Source of the DNA: Aplectana chamaeleonis
Lineage: Eukaryota > Nematoda > Chromadorea > Rhabditida > Cosmocercidae
Length of the DNA stretch: 64,000 nt
Assembly: GCA_029168955.1 (NCBI GenBank)
Contig: JAPDOI010000886.1
Span: 62,001 to 126,000, forward strand
Reading direction: 5' to 3'
Shown here: piece after piece, positions 51,301 through 60,300 of the stretch
Numbering within the stretch: the stretch's first letter is position 1
How the letters are laid out: each line of letters opens with the position of its first letter
Translations under genes and position numbers: made by a program
The notes under the pieces: model-generated
The model's database searches: none
What the model saw: only the letters and a program-made list of their open reading frames with translations
Told to the model about the DNA's origin: nothing

Positions 51301-54300
51301 AAATGATTCTCCTGAACTAGGCTTGGGCGAGAAATGGCTTCCTCTGAAGCCAGAAAAGCGGAAAAACCATACAAAGCGTGCAACAAAAATAAATAAATAT
51401 CAAATTGAGACAAAAGAAACTAAGCACACAAAAAAGGACCGAAAATTAACAGACGGAAATCGTTTTAGTGGGTTGGAAATGTCAGCAGAATACTAAAACT
51501 ACAAACTAATATGCAACAGGTGTGCACCCAACCTGTTATTACAAACCTTGGGTATTAAAGTGTCGCCTTCAGCCTCGAAAGAGTTAGAATCTGATTTTCG
51601 GCCCCTAGCTATAAGTCGACTCCCGCCGGACGTTTTCGTGCCTGAAAATAATTGTCATAGTTAAAACAAAAAGAAAACTGTTCAGGATACAGGCAGCCTA
51701 CCTGACCCACAATGAAGAAGAACGCTGCATTTATAGGCGCTTCCTTTATCCCGGCTGTTACTGAGAACCTCTTTGCCTTTTTGTTTATAACTATTATTTC
51801 ACCGCTATATGTCGTCGAGAAAAACTGAAACAGACCAATAATTGCGATGAAACAATCTGCACAAGAACAGTTGGGAAACTCCCCATGATGGCGAGATCTG
51901 TATTGAGGACACCCAATCCGGGGCAGGCAAGTCATGCAGTGGAGTGGGAGTTTCCTTCCCGAGCACGCATTCAATTTTTATCACAGTTTCCTGAACATTC
52001 AATAGAAAAACCACCTGAAAGAGCTGTAAAAACACAAAAAGACGATTATCACGTACTGTTTCAACATTGTATTCTTCAATGAACTCCGCCAATGACGAGC
52101 GAATGAATGTTTCACCAACAAGAAACTCAAATCGTCTCTCGCTCCACTCATCTAAAGAGAAACTATCATGCAAATACCCTTGAATGCCAGCATAATTTCC
52201 TTGTCGAGCGAAATTCCGGTCCAAAATTGCAGGCAACCGCTTCTGCAGCTCGCAGCTCAAACATAATCGTGTTGGGATCACGGCCCCGGCTATCATTTGT
52301 CTGAGCACTATAACCTTTGAGCCGCGTGCAGAAGTAGCGTTTTCGGCAACAGCTGACCTGTCTTTCGTTCCGATAAAAACATTGTGTAACTCCAGGTGCA
52401 ATGAGGCATGGGGAGCGGCACTGTGGCGCGATGCACTTGGCCAAGCCCATTTCACCGCGCCGCACTAAACTTGAGCACCTACCCGAAGTTTCCCTTCCCC
52501 GCCAAAATTAGGAGTCGTTGCGGCACGAAACAATGGGTGTGGCCAAATGCGTCACCACAGTGGCCCCATGCCACATAGCACCTCACTCCAAAAATGCCGA
52601 TTTTCGAGAATTACTGCCCTTCAGTGTCAAACACATTTCATATGGAATACTAAAATTCTCTAACCTACCGAAAATCTGGTCTGTTTTATTATTATTTTTT
52701 TGCAACAAAATGCCCAATGGAAGCAAGAGTGTTAGATAAATCATGCATATGCAAAGGTATCCAATTCCTGGTTTATTTCCCAAAAATTTTTTCCGTTTTC
52801 TTGCTTTTCGGAGGAAAATATGGGAAAAAAACGAGCAAAATACAAGGCGCGAGCAAATTACGGGAACACTCCATTTTTCCCTGTATTTTTTTCAACTTCA
52901 TTTTTCCCACACCCTGTCCATTTCCGCTATTCAGTCTCCAACTGAAGTTTTTTCCCTTGCCAGATAGGAATCTTTTCCTGCACATCCCTGCTTGGTATTC
53001 TAGGCTAAGGTATCCATTGTTTCTCTGTCGCTTGCCTCGAGGGAACTCATTCTAAATTCACAATAACGAGATTTTCACTTTTAACACGACCAAAAAGAAC
53101 TCCTTAACTAAGAAAGCAGGTGTGATCGCAGCGCGGTGGGGAAGGGGGGCAGGCTCAGGCGTTCGGTGTGACGATCACAGAGAGGGGGAGGGGCCGCAGC
53201 CTTAGACGCCGGGTAGGGGGGGCAGTCTCCCGGTCCGTCATCATGCCAAAAATTTCCATCCTGCCGTACCGAGCAGATTTTTCGCAAAAACAGCGATTTG
53301 CGGACATTTCGCGCTCACAAAGGGCCACATAGCCATAACTTGTTTCAGAGTCCTACGAATTCAATTTTGATGCCATTTTTGAACAGCTTTCAACAAGTAC
53401 CATACAATAGTGATGCGATATAACTGGTTAATACACGAAATCGATCAGAAATTGTATATTTCCACATTGAAATGCTTCTTTGTGAACTGATCAGACGGTC
53501 ACCATAAGAGAAATGTGAACCGTTTCGAACTATGGTCATTGGGAATCACAGAAAGAAATATAAGTATTGAACACCGAAGTCAGGAAGACTTTAACATACC
53601 ATGGTATTCACCTCAGTGACAGAAATATGAAAACTCTGAAAATTCATTCCGTCAATTTTGAAGTGAGTTGTGGCGATGGGGCGCCCTGCGCTAGCAAAAA
53701 AATACAGCAAAACGTATGCAGAAAACTTACTCGGTGCTGCACTTTTTTTCAGACCTCGCAATCGGGTGTGAAATCTACTGAAGGCTCTTTTCGTTTGGAA
53801 GAGTTTCAAAAAATGTAGCGAAGTGGTGGAGGCTTGCGTTCACGTGTTCCACAATAACAGATGTACTGGCGTCATCTATTACCCTTTATGTGACATGTCT
53901 GCTTTCGCACCTGCGTTGTGACATCTAAATTCTGTTCCAGTTGTCTGGGACTTAGCGAGCAGCGCCAGGTAACTGGTGAGAATGTTGTGTACTCATGACT
54001 CAAAACTTGCAGCCGATCAGACACTGTGGAGCATCGTCATTTGAAGGAACCCGAAACCAATTTCCTCTACTACAGATCGTTAGGTAGATCTCCCATTAAT
54101 CCTGGTTGGTGAACCGAACAGGAAGTACTCCTTCATAACAAGTGTTTGGGTGAGGTTCATTGCATATCTTCCTGCGTCGTGATCACAAGGGTCAATTTGT
54201 GAGCTTCGCAAACAACAGCAGATCATTCCTTGCTGCTCCCGAAATTTCGTTGCTGGTTACATATGTTCTTTCAATAATCCGTAGATACCTTGCATCCTAC

Positions 54301-57300
54301 CGGTCATAACGAAAGCTCCACCACAACCGTTTCAAGAAAGAGACATAAGACGTTCAATAAAGAATGTTCAAAGACTCATCGAGAGGCCAGGTTGCCGTGT
54401 CTGGGAATCTAATGAAGTTAAGCGTTCCCGTGAGACATGCAAGGTGCAACGTGCGAACTCATTCTGAACTTCCAAAATAGTTAATGAACGATTGACAGGA
54501 GATGCAGTTTTCAGTGAAAAGACCATCTATTTTATTCCGTTTCCTGTGTAGTCATCTGTTAGATGTGAGATCGGGAGGTTTTCGTCGATGACTTACTTCA
54601 ACACATCCTGTTTCGTGTTAACAGCAAACTGCTTGATCACACCTGTAGGCTCTTTTCGCTTCGTAATGGGCTCCACAAGCAACTGTTCCTGTCTTCATCG
54701 TGCAATTACGAGTGGAAAATTTTTGGCAAAATTAAAAGCCTTTTTTAGATGTAGTGTAGGCTATGGCAGTAAATGTTATTGCAGCCTAGGTGGCTAGCTT
54801 CAAGCCTTCCTTCGCATGGATTAAGAAACACGCAATGTTTTGTTGTGTGGTTGTAGTGGTGTCATTTCATCGTGTGGCGAAGTAATCTCAACCCATTTCT
54901 GCACGTTCAAAAAAATCTGTAGATAGTTTTTTCAAGACAGGACACCTTGTCATAGTCAAAGTGAGCTGTATCGAAGACAGTCTTCACCCTCCCTTGGCTG
55001 TCGCTGTGGGAGCGGGGCCTCCCTGTAAATTGCCGTGCTCTGTTGGTTCTATATTCTACGCACTCTCCAAAATTAAGGGCGAGCACTCAGAAAAATCAGA
55101 ACAAGTTACTCGTAATATAAATGTAACTTACTTGAATGTCTCAGGTAACTTACATTTATAATACATGTAACATACATTTATATCACACGTAACTTAAATT
55201 TATATTGCATGTAAGTTTCACTTATGTTACATGTAACTTACACTAATATTTTCACCATCGGTGGCCATCACGTGACGCTGGCGACACGCGACGCAGAGAG
55301 CGTCCCAGACCACACACAACGCAAAAAATGCTGTGCGGGGCCTCCCCTGCTGGTGTGGGATCAAGTAATTCAAACTTGGATAATTGAACCAACAGCAACG
55401 CCAGTCGTAAGCCTGACCCCACGAGTGCGTCGTACACCCCCCTTGAAATTATCTTCTCGGCTGATTTTATTTACTTGCGACTTATATTCTGCCATTTACA
55501 GGCCATAAAACGGCCAAAGTCTCACCGTCGACTGCGTACCACGCGCTGCGCGACCGCACGCGCGTGGTACGCAGTCGACGGTGAGACTTGTCCGTTTTAT
55601 GGCCTGTAAGTTACATTTACCATATCGGAGGCGCACTGCACACAGTATACCGCCGATATGTTAGACGTAACTTGAATGACCTGAGATAAGTCGCGAGTAA
55701 CTTACATCGACTGAGATATGTTACAAGTAACTTGTTTTCGGCCTTTTATGTTACAAGTACCTTGTTTTCATTTTTCTGAGTATGTCGCTTTCTTCGTTCT
55801 ACTGGGATCGATTCTGAGCTGGATACTCATCTAATAGATCTATTAGGCCAATCCTCGCGGTCTGACGACTGTCGCAAAGCTTGCTGCAGGAAAGTTTGCA
55901 TTAATAGAGAACGTTGTCTTCCCAGTGTTGTCTCTCACACCATTGTCTCAATTGAAGCATTGGATGATTTAGGTCCTGCAACATCAACGCGTTACAATCT
56001 CGATCCGAAACGCAGGACCGCATTCTCATCCGGAAACATTCCGCACAGTTTTGCGACCTGGTCGCTAACCGGAGCTCTTTCCTTGTTCGTCAACGTGTTA
56101 GTTCTCTGAGTGATCCCTATATGTTGACCGACAAATAATCCGGAATTTCGAGATTTTTCTGATTGCCGAGACTTCAACTCAGAACGTAGTTGTTGAAGCT
56201 CCTCACAGGCTTTGCATGAATCTTTAGAAGATCTTCAATTTCCTTCTCTCTCTAGAGCAGGCCCACTTCACCTTCTTTGTTGTCCGTAGTAAGCTAAAAA
56301 AAAGGTATGACTCGAAGATACAGGCAATTGAATCGAAAAGTGAAATTATCGCATGAATTACGTCTTTCTCAAACCATCGTATAACGTTGGCATGGATCCT
56401 GAAGAGACTTTGCGTTCCTCATTGAAGGTTGGCGCAAACTCGGTGCACCTATGTTATAGCATATGACACCGAGTTTGCGTGCACCTTCAACGGTGAACGT
56501 AAAGTCTCTTCCGGATCCACGCCGACGTTAACTGAGGTAGCAGGTCAAAAATTGTAAAACGGACGTCAGGTTCGCCTTCAGCGCCCTGAAATGCACCCCT
56601 AGTCAAGATTTCAGCCGAATCCGAGATACTGACCAGAGATCGGAAAACCGCTGATTCAGCGAACTGACCTCAACGTCAGGAGAGGTCAAAAAATAATTTT
56701 TCTGGGTTGGGCTGTTGCAGTGTTAATTTTGAAGACCATAAAAAAGAAAGCTGTCGGCCGAGTCCCAGGTCAATCCGACCATTTTGAGCCGATTACAGCC
56801 GGTGTGACGGCTGTAGATGTGACGGTGTGATTTGACCCTTAAAACAGGCCTGCTGCCGAGATGTCGTACGTTCACGCCGAGGCAGTGTGGAGGAAAGAAG
56901 ATCACCTCTATGCAAACCGACGTCACCCCCCTCCACGAAAAGGGTTTTTGTCATGGGAGAGGTGCTGGCCGGCCGCGTCTCTCCTTCGGATTCTCTTGCT
57001 AAGGGCAGGCGAGGAAAGGAATCCTGGACCTGCTCAGAAGTACCCATGCGCACGTGCGGCAAGGATGTCACATGGAGGTGAACAAGCATCCAGTGCTTCG
57101 GATGCCAAAGGTGGGTGCATCTCTCCTGTTCGGGTCTCAGTTCTGTGAGGCATCATAACTCTGCTTTTCGCTGTGTTTTATGCTCTTCACCTACCAACTC
57201 TGATTCCTCTTCCTCAAATCGCCCTCCTTCCATTGTACATATCAATCTCAAGCGCCTTCATGCCAAACTTTCTGAGCTCTCTCTCTCTTCGCACGTACTA

Positions 57301-60300
57301 ACCATCCAGACGTGGTCATGGTTCAAGAAACCAAGCAATCTCCATCACCTACCCGTCCTCATCCTAACATCCCGGGCTACTCTGCCTTCCATGCTCCAAG
57401 GTCAGCTCTTGGCGGAGGAGTTTCAACCTTTGCTTTATCCTCTCTCCCCTCCCACCTCATACCAAACACCCCCACGGATGGTACTCTCGAGTACCTTCCA
57501 ATCCATCTCCCCCTTAAAACTCCCCTTTCTCTGTTCAACATCTATATACCCCCTACCACCTCATGCCCCTCCTCCTACGATCCCATTCCTCTTCTCAAAC
57601 AACTAAACGATTGTTCCCTCTCATCATGTTATTTTCGCGGGCGACTTTAACGCCCATACCGTCTGCTCGTCCCTTGGTTCTAATGCTAGAGGTGAAGAAG
57701 TCGAAGAATGGGCTGAGGAGTGCGACCTGGTCATCTTAAACGATGATCAGCCCACTCGTCTCCCTGCCAACGGCCGATCTTCTAGCCCAGACATAACTCT
57801 AGTCTCTTCCAACCTTTCCAACGCTTGCTCATGGTCTACCTCAACAACATTGTCTAGTGATCATGTTCCCGTCTTTGTGCACATCGATCTCTCAAATTCT
57901 CTTGCTCCTTATTCTGGTGTTAGTCAACGTTCTTATCTCAATTTAGGCCAAGCAGACTGGTGCCTGTTCAGTGAGGTTGCGCTACGCCTAGCGGCTGATT
58001 ACCCGTGGAATGGCAATGTGCACCAAAAGGAGCATCACTTATCTGTTGCATTTCGCCGGGCCATGAAGGCGGCTATCCCTGTTGGCCGCGTTAAGACGTT
58101 CTATCCAAACGTCACCAAAGAAATTCTTCAGAAAATCAGGACTAGAGATGACAGAAGAGCAGTTGACCATCTAGACCCTATCGTCGCTCAGCTGGATGGT
58201 GAGATCAGAAAAGATCTCGATCAGCACAAGAAAGAACAGTAGGAAAAGTTCACAGAACAGATGAGTTTCAAGACGGACAGTGAAGGTACTTGGAAGGTGC
58301 TTCGGAAGCTATCATGAAAGAGCTCGCCAGCCACCGTCTCCACTATTGAGTTTGGTAATAATGTTTTCAAGTCAGGGAAGAAAGCCGCCTACTCTCTCGG
58401 TAAAAGTTTCTTTGTCACGAGTACAAGGCGAGGTACGCAGAATAGAGTGACAGTAAGAGAGCTGTGCCGCCTCCCGCTCATGAGCACGGCCGAAGCGTTC
58501 ACTGTGGCGCAAGTAGAAAAGTTCATAGAGGACATGCGGAACTCCAAAGCTGTCGGTCCCGACGGCATTTGTCCTGCCTAACTAAAGAAACTCCCGACTG
58601 AGATCCTTCCGCTCATCGTTGATATGATTAACACTTCGTTTAGCTCTTGCACTATTCCGCAAAACTGGAAGACAGCCAACGTCATCCCGTTGCCCAAGCC
58701 TGGCAAACCTCAGTCATCAGTAAAGGGGTATCGTCCCATTAGCTTGATGTCACCTTTCGCTAAGGTAGCCGAAAAGCTCATTGTCAAGGATCTAGCGGAG
58801 CACAACGAGAAGCAGTTGTTTCAACATGGGTTCAGGAGGCCACATTCCACAACTACGGCTTTGCTAGAAATTACCAGCTATGCTATCGACGGGTTCAAAT
58901 TTAACAAGCCATTGAGAACTGTATCTGATGCGTTGGATCTCACCAAGGCATTTGATACGGTTAACCTTGGAGTCCTGTCAGGCAACATACTGGAGTTGTC
59001 AATACCATCTTGGCAGAAGCGCTGGATATCGGCCTTTCTTAAAGGCCGGCGAGCAAGAGTCATGTTTCAGAACCATGTCTCCAACAGTATTCCAATGGCA
59101 GCTGCAGTCCCTCAAGGCGGGGTTCTATCGCCAGCCCTCTTCAGTCTGTACCTCGAAGATATGCCTGAGCCTCCACAGGACATCAAGGTCGTCGCGTATG
59201 CTGATGACATAACAATCATGTGTCGAGATCGGGACTTACAGGTGGCCGCCAATAAGATCAACGAGTACCTGATCACACTGAAGAGCTTTTTCGAAGGCGA
59301 AATGCTAAGGATCTCTGCAGCCAAGTCGTCAGTGTCCGTTCTCACGACGGACCCATCCGAGCACAGCGCTCATCCTAATGTCGTGTGGGATGGAGACCGT
59401 TTGCCTGCTGCTGGCTTTCCGAAGCTGCTCGGTCTTGTGCTCGATCCGTCACTCAAGTTTCACAAGAATACCGAGCAGAAGCAAGCAGTCGTTAAAGCAG
59501 AATCCTCCTGGACAAAGATGCAACGAGTACAAAATGCTGCTCTCCGTATCGCCACCGGATGTCCAAGGATTTCCTCAATCGAGCACCTGCATGCTAAGAC
59601 CCGTCTATTACCAGTGAAGGAGCACTGTCAGCTCCAGGCCCAGCAATTCCGCACCAACATTATAAAGCAACCAATTCACCCGTCGTGGAGAGTGCTAAAC
59701 CCCGTTAGAGAGAGAAGTATAAGAAAGCCATTCGCCGATGCTCCGAGCAAAGTCAATTTGCAAAGATGGCACGACTCACAGCAAGAACGATTCCGTCTTT
59801 TGCGCGAGGAGCACACCAAGTTCGTAGGTGTCATCTTGTGAAGGCGGCCATAAATCCTATACTAGGAGATATACCGCCCCACGTCTGCACCTCAGAGTCT
59901 CAACTCGAAAGAAGGGCAAGATGCACGCTCGCATCATTACGCTGTGGTCACTCTACAATGCTAATGTCTTATGTCAGCAGGATTGACAGCAGCAAATCTG
60001 ATGTGTGCCCGGACTGCGGTACCATCGGCCACGATACAGCACATTTGTTCAACTGTCCGGAGAGACCTACCACGCTGACACCAATGGACCTATGGACGAA
60101 TCCACTACTGGTCGTCCAGTTCCTACGCCTATGACAAAACCCTCTATGTGGCTGCAAAAAAGAAGAAGAAAAAAACAGGCCTCATCACACCGTGTGATTT
60201 TTACGATAGACCTCTGGATTAGTTTTGGAAGCCTTATCAGATAGACAAGTTAGTAAACTACTTGGTTAGTCCTTCCGGAGGGCAAGCAGTTGACGATGAG

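Larger units (their letters stand above)
56852..60171 (+). mobile_element. APE-type LINE copy C with target-site duplication
   Basis: Starts GCTGCCGAGATGTCGTACGT, the same 5' end as copy A, and ends GCAAAAAAGAAGAAGAAAAA before the duplicated AAAACAGGCCT. The full order is present (2A-like motif, damaged PHD-like finger, endonuclease, linker, reverse transcriptase, CxxC/HxxxH/C finger). It carries several frameshifts, in-frame stops near 58240 and 58315, and a deletion of about 45 codons after [14 protein letters not shown]. Non-functional. Antisense in wdr-12 intron 2. Confidence 0.92.

Noticed and set aside
51702..51707. Using the stronger donor CAG/GTAGGC for wdr-12 exon 5
   Set aside because: It would enter exon 6 in a frame with a stop after ten codons. 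The weaker G/GTCAGG keeps the frame that continues into the well-supported exon 7. A possible sequence error or unusual splice site remains open.
52166..52465. Open minus-strand frames upstream of wdr-12 exon 3 that read into [12 protein letters not shown] and could look like the N-terminus
   Set aside because: A proper N-terminus with the NLE motifs and matching phase lies at 61525-61260. The 52.2-52.5 kb frames lack a sensible start and overlap a dispersed repeat related to 60660-60830.
52717..53055. 112-codon plus-strand frame with hydrophobic stretches
   Set aside because: Composition reflects T-rich DNA, it overlaps another open frame on each strand, and nothing resembles a known protein.
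53590..53800. Possible minus-strand exon pair with a good donor (ACCGA/GTAAGT) and [18 protein letters not shown]
   Set aside because: No recognisable protein family, the join is out of frame for the second piece, and wdr-12 does not need extra exons here. Left as chance or an unknown repeat fragment.
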